Both the position numbers and the translations under genes were made by a program. This document shows positions 52,534 through 61,979 of a stretch of DNA of 64,000 nt, in pieces (within the stretch, counting starts at the first letter, position 1; every line of letters begins with the position of its first letter). Source of the DNA: Lysobacter sp. M2-1 (GTDB taxonomy: Bacteria; Pseudomonadota; Gammaproteobacteria; Xanthomonadales; Xanthomonadaceae). The notes beneath the pieces are model-generated. The model saw only the letters and a list, made by a program, of their open reading frames with translations, was not told where the DNA came from and made no database searches. The stretch covers positions 62,001 through 126,000 of the forward strand of contig NZ_JAKPBU010000001.1 in NCBI RefSeq assembly GCF_022662495.1, given 5' to 3'.

Positions 52534-53445
52534 TTAAGTGCGGCGCTGCCAGCGCCTCCCCACGTGCCGAACCTCGGCGGATGCGGCCAGGTGGTCGATG
52601 ATCCGGCCCGCGATGTCCACGCCGCTGGCCTCCTCGATGCCCTCCAGCCCCGGCGATGCGTTCACCTCCAGCACCAGAGGGCCGCGCCGTGACCGGATGA
52701 GGTCCACGCCGGCAATGCCCAGCCCTAGTACGGCCGCTGCACGCACGGCGGTATCCCGTTCGGCGTCGCTGGCCTGCACCGCCTTGGCGGTCCCACCCCG
52801 ATGCAGGTTAGAGCGGAAATCGCCTTTGGGCGCCTGCCGGCGCATCGTGGCCACCACGTCGCGGCCCACGACGAAGCAGCGCAGGTCCGCACCCCTGGCC
52901 TCGGCCACGAATTCCTGCACCAGGAAATTGGCGTAGAGCCCGCGCAGCGCCTCGATCACGCTGCGCGAGGCCGACGGTTTCTCGGTCAGCATGACCCCGG
53001 CGCCCTGGGTACCTTCATTGAGCTTGATCACGTGCGGCGGCGGCCCGAGCATCGCCAGCAGGTCGGCGGTGTCGTCCGGGTTGTCGCCGAACACCGTCGC
53101 CGGCAGGCCGATGCCCTGCGCCGCCAGCAGCTGATGGCAGCGCAGCTTGTCGCGCGCGCGCGCGATCGCATCCGATGGATTGGGCGTGTAGCTGCCCATC
53201 AGCTCGAACTGGTGCACCACCGCGCAGCCGTAGCGCGTGATCGAGGCACCGATTCTCGGAATCACCGCGGTATAGCCGGAGATCGCCTGCCCCTTGTAGC
53301 GCATGGCGAACCCGCTGGAGGCGATATGCATATAGCAACGCAGCGGGTCGAGCACCCGTGCGGTATGCCCACGCTCGCGCGCGGCCTCGACCAGCCGCCG
53401 GGTGGAATACAGCTTACTGTTGCGCGAAAGGATGGCGAGTTTCAT
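52534..53445 (-). CDS. rimK: RimK-type ATP-grasp ligase (ribosomal protein S6 glutamyl ligase family)
   Basis: 303 aa. N-terminal Rossmann-like domain ([21 protein letters not shown]) then ATP-grasp with [28 protein letters not shown] (ATP loop), [20 protein letters not shown] and [20 protein letters not shown] (Mg-binding Glu and Asn). RimK adds glutamates to the C-terminus of S6 and makes poly-alpha-glutamate. Its ATG overlaps the stop of the upstream rimB-like gene by 4 bp. The short basic tail (WQRRT) is unremarkable. Confidence 0.93.
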   Translation of the reverse strand: MKLAILSRNSKLYSTRRLVEAARERGHTARVLDPLRCYMHIASSGFAMRYKGQAISGYTAVIPRIGASITRYGCAVVHQFELMGSYTPNPSDAIARARDKLRCHQLLAAQGIGLPATVFGDNPDDTADLLAMLGPPPHVIKLNEGTQGAGVMLTEKPSASRSVIEALRGLYANFLVQEFVAEARGADLRCFVVGRDVVATMRRQAPKGDFRSNLHRGGTAKAVQASDAERDTAVRAAAVLGLGIAGVDLIRSRRGPLVLEVNASPGLEGIEEASGVDIAGRIIDHLAASAEVRHVGRRWQRRT

Positions 53446-53930
53446 GGTGTCCCGGGGAGTGCCGAGCCGCGTCGGACGAAGGAGCGTGCCGGATCGACGG
53501 TGAACGCGCCTTGCAGCGCGGTCCGCCCCACCAGCATCGGGAACAGCATGCCGCAGCGATCGGTCAGATTGATTTCAACCGTCCGCTCCAGGCCGGCGAT
53601 GCGTAATGCGGTGCGGATGAAAACACGGCGCGTCCGGTGGCCGCCGGAATCGGCGACTTCGCGCTCATCGTGGATCGGCGCGATGGCTTCGTGCACGTGC
53701 GACTGCCGCCGCCGCGGCCGCAGCCGGAAGCCCACCCAGGGCGCGCCGGCTTCGACGAACCGCCACTGCGCATCGACGTGCAATGACGAACTGCGCGCAC
53801 CCGTGTCGATCTTCGCCCGCAACGATGCGATGCCGAGTTGCGGAAGCGCAATCCGCTCCCGCCACCCGATGACCAACGGCAATAACCCGTCGGATGCAGC
53901 AGCAAGGCCGGGCGGCGCGATCGTGGACAT
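53442..53930 (-). CDS. rimB: RimB-like retropepsin-type aspartic protease (ATP-dependent Zn protease family, DUF785)
   Basis: 162 aa. The retropepsin-like core has the active-site motif [10 protein letters not shown] (Asp42-Thr-Gly) and the later block [22 protein letters not shown] typical of the family. In pseudomonads RimB partners RimK and trims or modulates glutamylation of S6. The 4-bp overlap with rimK supports the same pair here. Expected third member RimA (c-di-GMP phosphodiesterase) is not adjacent. Two residues earlier or later starts are possible; ATG at 53930 is used. Confidence 0.88.
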   Translation of the reverse strand: MSTIAPPGLAAASDGLLPLVIGWRERIALPQLGIASLRAKIDTGARSSSLHVDAQWRFVEAGAPWVGFRLRPRRRQSHVHEAIAPIHDEREVADSGGHRTRRVFIRTALRIAGLERTVEINLTDRCGMLFPMLVGRTALQGAFTVDPARSFVRRGSALPGTP

Positions 53931-54012
53931 GGCACCTGCCTCGGGCCGCGAGCGGCGCTGCGTTCGCGGAAAACAAAGGCAGCGGACCGTGTCGATGCCG
54001 CTGCCTTCGGGA

Positions 54013-54086
54013 TGGAGCGGGTGATGGGAATCGAACCCACGCTAGCAGCTTGGGAAGCTGCAGTTCTACCATTGAACTACACCCGC
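54013..54086 (-). tRNA. tRNA-Gly (anticodon CCC)
   Basis: Minus strand: acceptor GCGGGTG / CACCCGC, D-arm GTTCAATGGTAGAAC, anticodon stem GCAGC/GCTGC with loop TTCCCAA, so the anticodon is CCC, and T-arm GTGGGTTCGATTCCCAT. CCA is encoded (54015-54013). It reads GGG codons, common in a GC-rich genome. Confidence 0.97.
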
Positions 54087-54175
54087 TGAACCACTCACAA
54101 TTGCAGGCGCGAGTCTATGCCCGCCCCGATCGGTTGGCAACCGCGCTCCGACACATTGTGGTTGCGTCTGGCGGC

Positions 54176-54206
54176 GCAAAAAACAAGGCCCCGCAGGGCC
54201 TTGTTT
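54176..54206 (-). terminator. Terminator after the GDSL autotransporter gene
   Basis: Stem AAACAAGGCCC / GGGCCTTGTTT (54181-54191 with 54196-54206), 4-nt loop; on the minus strand a run of T follows. It lies 27 bp past the stop codon. The other side also has TTGTTTG, so it may work in both directions. Confidence 0.88.
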
Positions 54207-54232
54207 GTCCGGCGCATTTCGGTGCGAGGCGG

Positions 54233-56113
54233 TCAGAATCCGCCACGCAGACTCAGGAAGACACTGACATCGTCGCCGCCCTTGCGCCCGACGCTGACCG
54301 AGCTGCCACCGAGCAGTTGCATGCCCCACAGCCCGGCCCGGGCGCCAAGAGTGAGCGTTCCGAAACTGTCGTCGAACTCCACGCCCGGCACCGCGTAGGA
54401 CAGCGATCCCGGGATCGACTGCGCCTGCGCGTGCGCCTGGTCGGCGTAATCCTCGAATTCGCGGTCCCAGGTCGCGCGCAGGAATGGGGCGAAGCTGTCC
54501 ATCGCGTAACTCATCTGCCAGCCGGCACTGCCGATCAGCGAATCGAAGCTCTGTTCGGGAAAGGCGAGCGACGTGGATTGCGAAGGATTGTCTTCGGCGA
54601 AGCTGTCGATCTCGATGCGCTGGGCCACCAGACCCACCACCGGACCGTGTTGCAGCGCGCCGTCGCCGAAGTTCCAGCCGGCGCTGACCGCAGCGCCGAG
54701 GTTTTCGCCGTCGACCGAGGTTTCGTAGCTGCGCGTGGCAGAGCCCAGCCGCACCTTGCGATCCAGGTCATAACCGAGCTGCGTATAGCTGAGCTGGCCG
54801 CTGACCCAGGCGTTGTCGTTGCTCCAGCCGATGTAGCCGCCCAATGTGGTGTCGTCCTGGCGGAAGTCTCCGCGGCGCAGACCCCAGTCCATGATCTGGT
54901 GGCTGTAGCCACCGAACGCTCCGTAGACCAGGTTGCCGCGGGCCCAGTCCACGCCCACGGTCAACGCGCCGCCGCCGCCGTCGTACAGGTCGGCCGAAGA
55001 GCTCGGTCCGTAGCGCTGGGAGTCGTACCGGCCGCCGACCCACCAGCGCGCGGCGTCTTCGTCCTCGACCCGCGCAAGCATCGACTGGGTCGCGACCGTG
55101 TCCGCGCGCGAGCGACCCACGGTAGCCGCCACGTGCGGCAGGATCGCCACCTGGCGCGGTCCTTCGATCATGGACACGGCCAGATCCGCGACCAGTTCGT
55201 GCGCGCGGGTGGTCGGGTGCACGCCGTCGGCGAACAGATAGGTATTGGGCGCATCGGGGCTGACGTAGCTAGCCGGATTGCAGGTCAGCGACTGCGCGGT
55301 GACCTGCGGCTGGCAGGCAGTGCCGGTAATGTTGCTGAAGCCGTATTCGGCCGGACTGGCGGCGACCTCGCGCAGGAAGGTGAAGGTATCGACCGGAATC
55401 ACGCTCAGGCCGCTCTGGGCCAGGCCGCCGAACAACGCGTTGTTGTATGCGGTGGACAGCGCGGTGCCGCCTGCCATTCCGGCCGGTCCCTGCGCACGGA
55501 AGGAAGGCGTCAGGCCCAGGTCGGGCACGGTCGGCACCAGCACGTACTGGGCACCGGCGGCCTGCAGCGCGCCGACGATCCCGATTTCCGCGGTGACCGC
55601 GCCGACCACGATCGCCTGCTGCTGCGCCGGGTCGGCCGTGGCCGCGGCCGCGAACAGGTCGTTCGCGCCGCCCCAGACCGAGTACAGCGCGTTGGCATCC
55701 GCCTGGCCACCGTTGGCAGCCAGATAGGCGTTCACCTGGGTGGCCAGCGACGGCGTGTAGCCCAGCCCGCCGATCGTGTCCTGGCCGACCCGCGCACCGC
55801 CAACGGCGTAATTGGTGCCCGTGCCCGGGGTGGGCGTCGCGCCGGTCGCGCCCCATGCCGTCGAGGCGTCGGTGCCGTAGTAATCGGCCAGGTATTCCGA
55901 CCAGACCAGGCCCGGATTGGTGGTAAACCGGCCGAGCACGGCGGCGGCGGGATTCTGCTGCACCAGCAGTGGGCGGAAGAACCCGGCGTCGCTCAGGCTG
56001 TCGCCAAAAAACACCGTCTGCGAAAACGTGCCGTCCTGCGCCAAGGCAGGCGTTGCCGCCAGCGCAAGCGCTGCGGCCAGCAGCGAACGGATCGGCCGGA
56101 ACTTCATTTGCAT
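54233..56113 (-). CDS. GDSL-type autotransporter esterase (EstA-like)
   Basis: 626 aa. Signal peptide 1-25 (LALAATPALAQ). A GDSL lipase/esterase passenger (about 30-330) has FFGDSLSD with Ser39, GGANDLF and the Asp/His pair in LFADGVHPTTRAH. A C-terminal autotransporter beta-barrel (about 350-626) ends in LRGGF with terminal Phe. The enzyme hydrolyses short- to medium-chain acyl esters at the cell surface; in pseudomonads EstA also affects motility and rhamnolipid production. ATG at 56113 has AGGAG six bases upstream. Monocistronic, ended by a strong terminator. Confidence 0.95.
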   Translation of the reverse strand: MQMKFRPIRSLLAAALALAATPALAQDGTFSQTVFFGDSLSDAGFFRPLLVQQNPAAAVLGRFTTNPGLVWSEYLADYYGTDASTAWGATGATPTPGTGTNYAVGGARVGQDTIGGLGYTPSLATQVNAYLAANGGQADANALYSVWGGANDLFAAAATADPAQQQAIVVGAVTAEIGIVGALQAAGAQYVLVPTVPDLGLTPSFRAQGPAGMAGGTALSTAYNNALFGGLAQSGLSVIPVDTFTFLREVAASPAEYGFSNITGTACQPQVTAQSLTCNPASYVSPDAPNTYLFADGVHPTTRAHELVADLAVSMIEGPRQVAILPHVAATVGRSRADTVATQSMLARVEDEDAARWWVGGRYDSQRYGPSSSADLYDGGGGALTVGVDWARGNLVYGAFGGYSHQIMDWGLRRGDFRQDDTTLGGYIGWSNDNAWVSGQLSYTQLGYDLDRKVRLGSATRSYETSVDGENLGAAVSAGWNFGDGALQHGPVVGLVAQRIEIDSFAEDNPSQSTSLAFPEQSFDSLIGSAGWQMSYAMDSFAPFLRATWDREFEDYADQAHAQAQSIPGSLSYAVPGVEFDDSFGTLTLGARAGLWGMQLLGGSSVSVGRKGGDDVSVFLSLRGGF

Positions 56114-56243
56114 GTCCTACTCCTGAGGATTGATCTTGAAGATCGATCTGGTCCCGGCATGGATACGCCGCCGGATGGTCGCGCATGGTTTCACGAAAAC
56201 ATAACGTTCTCAATCGTGCAGTGCGTCATCCACAATGGTGCCC

Positions 56244-56447
56244 ATGGACATCACCTTGAACGGCGAAGCCCGCCACTTCGATCGCAGCCTGCTCACCATC
56301 GCCGCCCTGCTCGACACCGAAGGCCTGGGCCAGCGCCGGGTGGCCGTCGAGGTCAACGGCGAGATCGTCCCGCGCGGGCGCCACGCGACCCATGCGCTGC
56401 AGGCCGGCGACCGGGTCGAGATCGTGCACGCGCTGGGCGGCGGCTGA
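56244..56447 (+). CDS. thiS: Sulfur carrier protein ThiS
   Basis: 67 aa ubiquitin-fold sulfur carrier of thiazole synthesis; the C-terminal Gly-Gly(-Gly) is thiocarboxylated. Sequence pieces: MDITLNGEARHFD, VAVEVNGEIVPRG and DRVEIVHALGGG. Start ATG at 56244 or 56235; the former is the usual N-terminus and lies 7 nt after a CACAAT (-10-like), so translation may be leaderless. Its partner thiG is 3.8 kb away because a gene on the opposite strand lies between them. Confidence 0.93.
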   Translation: MDITLNGEARHFDRSLLTIAALLDTEGLGQRRVAVEVNGEIVPRGRHATHALQAGDRVEIVHALGGG

Positions 56448-56474
56448 GCCGTCCCGGAAAGCGGATGAGCGGGC

Positions 56475-56506
56475 AAAAAAGAACCCCGGCCTCGCGGCCG
56501 GGGTTC
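56475..56506 (-). terminator. Terminator of the large secreted repeat protein gene
   Basis: Stem GAACCCCGGCC / GGCCGGGGTTC (56481-56491 with 56496-56506), 4-nt loop, six U on the minus strand (56480-56475). It begins 20 bp past the stop of the large gene and 28 bp beyond the thiS stop. Confidence 0.92.
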
Positions 56507-56525
56507 GAAAGCATTCAATGGGCTG

Positions 56526-59500
56526 TCAGCGGCCGGCGATGATGCTGGCCGGCGACACCGAGCAATGGCCCGGACCGGTCTTGCCCTCGTTGTAGCTACC
56601 GAGGATCCCGGCCAGCGCGATCGCGTTGCTGCGATTGGTCGCATTGCTCCACCAGGCGTCATTCGGGTTGATATGCGCCCGGAACATGGCTTCGGCCTGG
56701 GTGATCGCCGATGCCACCTGCGCGGTCGTCCCCGCACCCGCGAGCGTGTTGAGCTTCGCCGCGATGTACTGGTGCGCCAGCAGGTAGTAGGCGTTGCCCT
56801 TCGGCGGAGTCCACATGACCTGGATGTAGCTGTAACCGCTGTTGTAGGTCGCGTCGATGAAGGGTGCGTTCTCGTTCAACGCGCCCGCTCCGTCGATCAG
56901 GTCCCAGGTCTTGTCGCGCTTCCTGGCGAACTGGGGCTTGGGCGCGTACTTCACGTGGGTCTTCCAGTACCCCTGCGTGTAGGTGCAACCCGGCAGCTTG
57001 CACAGCTTGGGCACGTTGACGCTGATCATCGCCAGATCGTGCTTCTGCTGGTCGTTGGCGAAGTCGACGAACAACTCGTTCGGCACCTGGAAGCGACAGG
57101 TCATGTCGGCCACCTGCGCCGGCTTGATCCAGCTGGCGTGGATGTCCAGGCTGCCCAGGACGATGACTCCGTTGGTGACCGTCCCGGTCACGTAGCGGGT
57201 GGTCGTGGCGCAGATGTTGCTGGCCACCGTCCAGCCGAAGCCCGCACCCAGGTTGAGCCCCAGCGCGCTGTCGTTGAACAGATCCTTCATGGTGGCGCAC
57301 GCGTCGGTCTCGGTGGGCGTCCCGTTGAAATTGAACGCCGCCTGGTTGGACGTGTAGATCGACGTCCCGTTGCACGCGCTCGGCACGCCAGCAGCGGTGT
57401 AGCACTGCCGCGGCCGGTTCAACTTCGCCAGGTTGTATCCACCCGTCTTGTCGGTCACCGCCGCGCTGTAACGGCAGGTCAGCGAAGTGGCCGCCATGGT
57501 GGTGCAGGTCGGCACGACCGCCTGCGTCGTCGCATCGCTGAAATGCAGCGTATCCGACGGCACTGCCGGCGAGAACACCGGTGTTGGCGCGCCCGCCATC
57601 CATGTGGCCTGGATGTCACCGTACACCCGGAAGTCGCTTTCGCTCTGCACCGTGCGCGTGGCCTGCAGCCGATAGACCGTGTCGTAGAAACCGGTCGGTT
57701 CCAGCGTGAGCACCGCGTTGTTGCATAGCGCGAAGCCGTTGTACGGGCTGCCGTCGCTGATCGGCGCTGCCAGGCAGGTGCCCGGGCTCTGCACCCGCGC
57801 GTCGGCCAGATCCACCACGACCTTCTTGTCCGCGCTCCAGTCGTAGTCGCGCTTGAAGCTGGTCTTGGCCGCCTTCTTGAGGATCACCGTGTGGCATTGC
57901 ACGTCGACGCTCGCGCTGCGAACGATCGGCGTTGCGTTGCCATAGGTGCCGGTGGCGGTATTGTCGATCTTGAAGCCGTACTCGGCCTTCTTTGCCGGGT
58001 CGCAGGTCGCCGTGCCGGGGTAGTTCCATGTGCCCGAATCGGCGAACACGTGCTGGCCGGCCATGGTGTCGTCCACGGTCAGGGTGTCGCCGGTCACCAC
58101 CGGTGCCGCAACCGTAAAGGCCTGGTCGAACGACAGCGGATAGGTCTTGCTGCTGTCGGCCTTGGTCAGTTGCACTTCGACATGGTTGGAGCCGTTGTCG
58201 AAGGCGACGTTGGGATAGGCCTCCGGATCGATGGTCACCGAGTAGGGGCACTTGAACACGACCCCGTCGCCGGCCACGTTGTCGGCCGCACACGCACCGA
58301 CGGTCGCCGGGAACTGCGCGGCACCGAAGCTCACCACGTCGCTCACCACCGGCGCCAGGAATGCGCGTTCGGCGGCATCGCGGATGGTGATCACACCGGA
58401 CACGGTCACGCTGTTGTCGGCTGCACTGCGCGTGGCTTCCACGGTATAGCTGAGTGCGTGGCTGTCGCCATCGAACAGGCTCACGGCCGTAGGCGTGACC
58501 ACCTTGGTCATATCCCACGTGTACTTGCGCGTCGCCTTGCCCTTGGCGGTCTTGTCCACCGTCGGCAGGGCGAAGCAGCGCCAGTTGACCGCGGCGCTGT
58601 CGGACACCATCTTCGGGCCGGTCGCGCTGCTGTAGGTACCGAGCACGGTGTTGACGCGCTGGTTGTCGCCCGGGACCGGGCACGCGACATTCATCGGATA
58701 GCTCCACGGACCATCGGTCGGGAACGTATGGTCGGGGTTGGCACCGAGCAGGTCGTCGTCCACCGCAAGCGTGTCGCCGTAGCTGGCATTGGGAGCCGCC
58801 GCGAAGACCTTGCCTGGTGTGGTGTACGACAGGACGGTGTCGGCGCCGTTGAAGCTGAGCGTGACCTCGACCTCGTTGACCACGGTATCGCCCGCGGCGA
58901 TGCCCGGATATGCCGCGCTCTCCAGCTCGATGGCGTACTCGCAGTGGTAGATCGCGCTGGTCGCATCGCTTACCGGATCGCAATCGAACACGCTGAACGG
59001 GCCGTCGTCGGCCAGGGTGGCGACGAATACGTTGCCATCGACAGTCAGCGTGTCGGTGACCGCCGCCAGGGCGTAGCCACGCTCGAGCGGGTCGGACACC
59101 ACGATGTCGCCTTCCACCCGGAAGCGCTTGCCCTGATTGATCGGGGTTGCGACCACGTCGTACTGCACCGCGGCGTTCTCGCCCACATCCAGGTCGAAGC
59201 TCACCGACGGCTGCCCGTTGACGGTCTTGACCAGCTGCCAATCCTGCCAGCGCTTCCAGCTCAGGTCCGCCGACTTGGTGACGGTGGGCTGCGGGTCGAT
59301 GCAGAAGTCGACATGGCTGATGCCCTGGGTGATGTTGGTCGGCGAATCGAGGTCATCGTCCTCGTCCGCGGGTCCGGTGTACTCGTTTTCCGGATTGGGC
59401 CAGCCCAGCGCCTGCAGCGAGGCCACGTTCGGCGGACGCACATAGGCATAGACGCTGGCGGTCTGCTTGTCGCCGCCGCTGCCGGCCTTGACGATGACCC

Positions 59501-59894
59501 CGTTGACACCGAAGGTCGAGGTGAAGTTGATCGAATTGCTGTCGCCCACCACGTCGGTCACCGTGATGGTGCCGGCGAAAGCGAGCGCGCCGCCCGGAGC
59601 GGGGCCTCCATGCGCCACGGCCACGCCGGTGCCCGTGCCCGACAGGGGAAGATAGATGTCCCACACGCCCACGCCCTTGTCGTCGAGGCGCACACCGATG
59701 GGATAACCAAGGCCGAGCGTCTGCGCGCCTCCCGCGGTGCATTCCACCGGGTTACCGGTTTCCGGCTGCAGCGGCAACGCGAAGTAGACCGGATCCACGT
59801 CCGGCCCGATGTCGCCCACGGCGGCTACGGCGCCGCCGAGTGCGGCAACGCCGAACGCCGCCCATAGGGCGGTCTTTCGCCAATTCGAACGCAT
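56526..59894 (-). CDS. Large secreted repeat protein with CTYTQGYWKTH C-terminal domain
   Basis: 1122 aa. Signal peptide 1-26. An N-terminal beta domain (about 30-200) is rich in Gly/Val/Thr, followed by three tandem units starting near 205, 446 and 671. Each opens with a Lys-Thr/Ser-Ala-Lys stretch and a Trp/Tyr motif (KSADLSWKRWQDW; KTAKGKATRKYTW; KAAKTSFKRDYDW) and contains paired cysteines. The C-terminal domain (from about 970, CTYTQGYWKTH) occurs in surface/secreted proteins of varied bacteria; its function is unknown to me. No sortase signal, lipobox or membrane anchor is seen. ATG at 59894 has GGGAGAAC before it. Likely an adhesin or surface-layer-like protein; it interrupts thiS-thiG. 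Confidence 0.82.
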   Translation of the reverse strand: MRSNWRKTALWAAFGVAALGGAVAAVGDIGPDVDPVYFALPLQPETGNPVECTAGGAQTLGLGYPIGVRLDDKGVGVWDIYLPLSGTGTGVAVAHGGPAPGGALAFAGTITVTDVVGDSNSINFTSTFGVNGVIVKAGSGGDKQTASVYAYVRPPNVASLQALGWPNPENEYTGPADEDDDLDSPTNITQGISHVDFCIDPQPTVTKSADLSWKRWQDWQLVKTVNGQPSVSFDLDVGENAAVQYDVVATPINQGKRFRVEGDIVVSDPLERGYALAAVTDTLTVDGNVFVATLADDGPFSVFDCDPVSDATSAIYHCEYAIELESAAYPGIAAGDTVVNEVEVTLSFNGADTVLSYTTPGKVFAAAPNASYGDTLAVDDDLLGANPDHTFPTDGPWSYPMNVACPVPGDNQRVNTVLGTYSSATGPKMVSDSAAVNWRCFALPTVDKTAKGKATRKYTWDMTKVVTPTAVSLFDGDSHALSYTVEATRSAADNSVTVSGVITIRDAAERAFLAPVVSDVVSFGAAQFPATVGACAADNVAGDGVVFKCPYSVTIDPEAYPNVAFDNGSNHVEVQLTKADSSKTYPLSFDQAFTVAAPVVTGDTLTVDDTMAGQHVFADSGTWNYPGTATCDPAKKAEYGFKIDNTATGTYGNATPIVRSASVDVQCHTVILKKAAKTSFKRDYDWSADKKVVVDLADARVQSPGTCLAAPISDGSPYNGFALCNNAVLTLEPTGFYDTVYRLQATRTVQSESDFRVYGDIQATWMAGAPTPVFSPAVPSDTLHFSDATTQAVVPTCTTMAATSLTCRYSAAVTDKTGGYNLAKLNRPRQCYTAAGVPSACNGTSIYTSNQAAFNFNGTPTETDACATMKDLFNDSALGLNLGAGFGWTVASNICATTTRYVTGTVTNGVIVLGSLDIHASWIKPAQVADMTCRFQVPNELFVDFANDQQKHDLAMISVNVPKLCKLPGCTYTQGYWKTHVKYAPKPQFARKRDKTWDLIDGAGALNENAPFIDATYNSGYSYIQVMWTPPKGNAYYLLAHQYIAAKLNTLAGAGTTAQVASAITQAEAMFRAHINPNDAWWSNATNRSNAIALAGILGSYNEGKTGPGHCSVSPASIIAGR

Positions 59895-60260
59895 TGAAGT
59901 TCTCCCGTCGATCGAGGCGTCTGACGACGCCCGATGTACGCCCCTCGGCGGCCCGGCCGTGCCTGACGGCACCCGTTGGCTTTGCGGCCCCGGCTCACGC
60001 CGGGTGTGCTCTGGACGAGACCCAGTTCGACGCGCCGACGGGCGGTCCCTGGGATGAATCGGCTGGTGCCGTTGGCCTGCCTGGCCGCCGCGAGCGCTGA
60101 TGCGTCGGGCGTTCCACCAGCGGACCGTGGTCCGCAGACAGTTCGCTCACATGGCCCGACGTCATTCGCCCCGGCAACCGGCCAGCTTTTGTACGCTTTC
60201 CGCGCCCGCACCGATGGCAGGCCACATTTCGGCGACCGGCGGCACTGTTAAGATTCGTGC
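59895..60260. other. Intergenic region between the large secreted protein gene and thiG
   Basis: 366 bp. It must hold the promoter of the large secreted protein gene (minus) and of thiG (plus). A TAAGAT at 60249-60254 ends 6 nt before the thiG ATG. Nothing else recognised. Confidence 0.55.
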
Positions 60261-61064
60261 ATGAATGAAGCGGCGCAACCTGACCCGGCGGACCTGCTGC
60301 ACATCGCCGGAAAATCCTATGTCTCGCGCCTGTTGACGGGCACCGGCAAGTTCCGTGACCTGAACGAAACCCGTGCCGCGACCGAGGCTGCCGGCGCCCA
60401 GATCGTGACCGTCGCGATCCGCCGCACCAACATCGGCCAGAATCCGGGCGAGCCGAACCTGCTCGACGTGCTGCCGCCCGACCGGTACACGATCCTGCCC
60501 AACACGGCCGGCTGCTACACCGCCGAGGACGCGGTCCGGACCTGCCGGCTCGCGCGCGAACTGCTCGACGGCCATGCCCTGACCAAGCTCGAGGTCCTGG
60601 GTGATCAGAGAACACTTTTCCCGGACGTCGTGCAGACGCTCAAGGCCGCCGAACAACTGGTCGCCGACGGCTTCCAGGTGATGGTCTATACCAGCGACGA
60701 CCCGATCCTGGCCAAGCGACTCGAGGAAATCGGCTGCGTGGCGGTGATGCCGCTGGCCGCGCCGATCGGCTCGGGCCTAGGCATCCAGAACCGCTACAAC
60801 CTGCTCGAGATCATCGAGAACGCGAAAGTACCGATCCTGGTCGACGCCGGCGTCGGCACCGCCTCGGACGCGGCGATCGCGATGGAACTGGGCTGCGACG
60901 GCGTGCTGATGAACACCGCCATCGCCGGCGCGAAGGATCCGGTGCGCATGGCACGCGCGATGCGGCTGGCCGTGGAAGCCGGGCGCGATGCGTACCTGGC
61001 CGGGCGCATTCCGCGCAAGCGCTACGCCAGCGCTTCCTCGCCGGTCGATGGCATGATCGGGTGA
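60261..61064 (+). CDS. thiG: Thiazole synthase ThiG
   Basis: 267 aa TIM barrel that forms thiazole phosphate from deoxyxylulose phosphate, dehydroglycine and ThiS-thiocarboxylate. Motifs: [44 protein letters not shown], the Schiff-base Lys in [22 protein letters not shown] and [20 protein letters not shown]. The length is normal. No Shine-Dalgarno; a -10-like TAAGAT sits just upstream of the ATG. trmB follows after 42 bp. Confidence 0.97.
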   Translation: MNEAAQPDPADLLHIAGKSYVSRLLTGTGKFRDLNETRAATEAAGAQIVTVAIRRTNIGQNPGEPNLLDVLPPDRYTILPNTAGCYTAEDAVRTCRLARELLDGHALTKLEVLGDQRTLFPDVVQTLKAAEQLVADGFQVMVYTSDDPILAKRLEEIGCVAVMPLAAPIGSGLGIQNRYNLLEIIENAKVPILVDAGVGTASDAAIAMELGCDGVLMNTAIAGAKDPVRMARAMRLAVEAGRDAYLAGRIPRKRYASASSPVDGMIG

Positions 61065-61106
61065 TGTCGTGGAAGCCGATGGCATGCAGTTGAACCGCTC
61101 CCGGCG

Positions 61107-61979
61107 ATGACCGACCCGTTCTCCAGCCTGGGCGCCAAGGCACCACCCAAGCCCTTCACCGCCACGCCGGGCGAGCGCCGGATCCGGAGTTTCGTGCTGC
61201 GACAGGGTCGCTTCACGCCGGCCCAGCAACGGGCTTTCGATGCGCTGTGGCCGCGCTTCGGCCTGGACTACACCGGCGTCGCGCGCGATTTCGACGCCGT
61301 GTTCGGGCGTCACGCGCAGCGCGTGCTGGAAATCGGCTTCGGTAACGGCGAGGCGCTGCGTTTTGCCGCGCAGCACGATCGCGAACGCGACTACATCGGC
61401 ATCGAAGTGCACGCCCCGGGTGTCGGACGCCTGCTCAATGCCTTGGCAGAGGACGGCAGCGACCACGTGCGGATCTACCACCACGACGCGGTCGAGGTGC
61501 TGACCCACGAATTTGCCGACGGCTCCGCGGATGCAAGCGGGGCGGATGCAAGCGGGCCGGCTTCAAGCGGACTCGACGAGATCCGGATCTACTTCCCCGA
61601 TCCGTGGCACAAGAAGCGCCACAACAAGCGCAGGCTCGTGAACCCGGCATTCGCCGCCCTGCTCGCCCGCAAGCTGCGCCCCGGCGGTCGCCTGCACCTG
61701 GCAACCGACTGGCAGGACTACGCCGAGCAGATGTGGGACGTGCTCGATGCGACCCCCGGCCTGCGCAACATCGCCGGCCCGCGTGGACACGTGCCGCGCC
61801 CCCCCTGGCGGCCGCAGACCCATTTCGAAAGCCGCGGCCAGCGTCTGGGGCACGGGGTATGGGACCTGCTTTACATCCGGGATTCGGGATTGGGGATTCG
61901 GGATCCGGAAAGTCCTGACCGTGTCGGATCATCCGTCTTCACCAATCCCGAATCCCGAATCCCGAATCCCGCCGCCTGA
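61107..61979 (+). CDS. trmB: tRNA (guanine-N7-)-methyltransferase with repeat-derived C-terminus
   Basis: 290 aa SAM-dependent enzyme that makes m7G46 in tRNA. Motifs: [16 protein letters not shown] (SAM site), [32 protein letters not shown] (catalytic Asp-Pro-Trp region) and [13 protein letters not shown]. Two oddities: a short Gly/Ala/Ser/Asp insertion before IRIYFPD, encoded by imperfect copies of GCGGATGCAAGCGGG (about 61527-61571), and a final stretch of about 30 residues after LLYI encoded by a palindromic intergenic repeat. The normal protein would end near residue 256. The stop shares its last base with the next ATG (TGATG). Confidence 0.95.
   Translation: MTDPFSSLGAKAPPKPFTATPGERRIRSFVLRQGRFTPAQQRAFDALWPRFGLDYTGVARDFDAVFGRHAQRVLEIGFGNGEALRFAAQHDRERDYIGIEVHAPGVGRLLNALAEDGSDHVRIYHHDAVEVLTHEFADGSADASGADASGPASSGLDEIRIYFPDPWHKKRHNKRRLVNPAFAALLARKLRPGGRLHLATDWQDYAEQMWDVLDATPGLRNIAGPRGHVPRPPWRPQTHFESRGQRLGHGVWDLLYIRDSGLGIRDPESPDRVGSSVFTNPESRIPNPAA
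61878..61970. repeat. GGGATTCGGGAT palindromic repeat at the trmB 3' end
   Basis: Left arm 61878-61904 (CGGGATTCGGGATTGGGGAT...) and right arm 61944-61970 (AATCCCGAATCCCGAATCCC...) are inverted copies with about 40 bp between. Same family as 10388-10486. Here it is inside the open trmB frame. Confidence 0.88.

Noticed and set aside
54013-54086. tRNA-Gly as an integration (att) site
   Set aside because: No integrase, direct repeat of the tRNA end or island-like gene content lies next to it.
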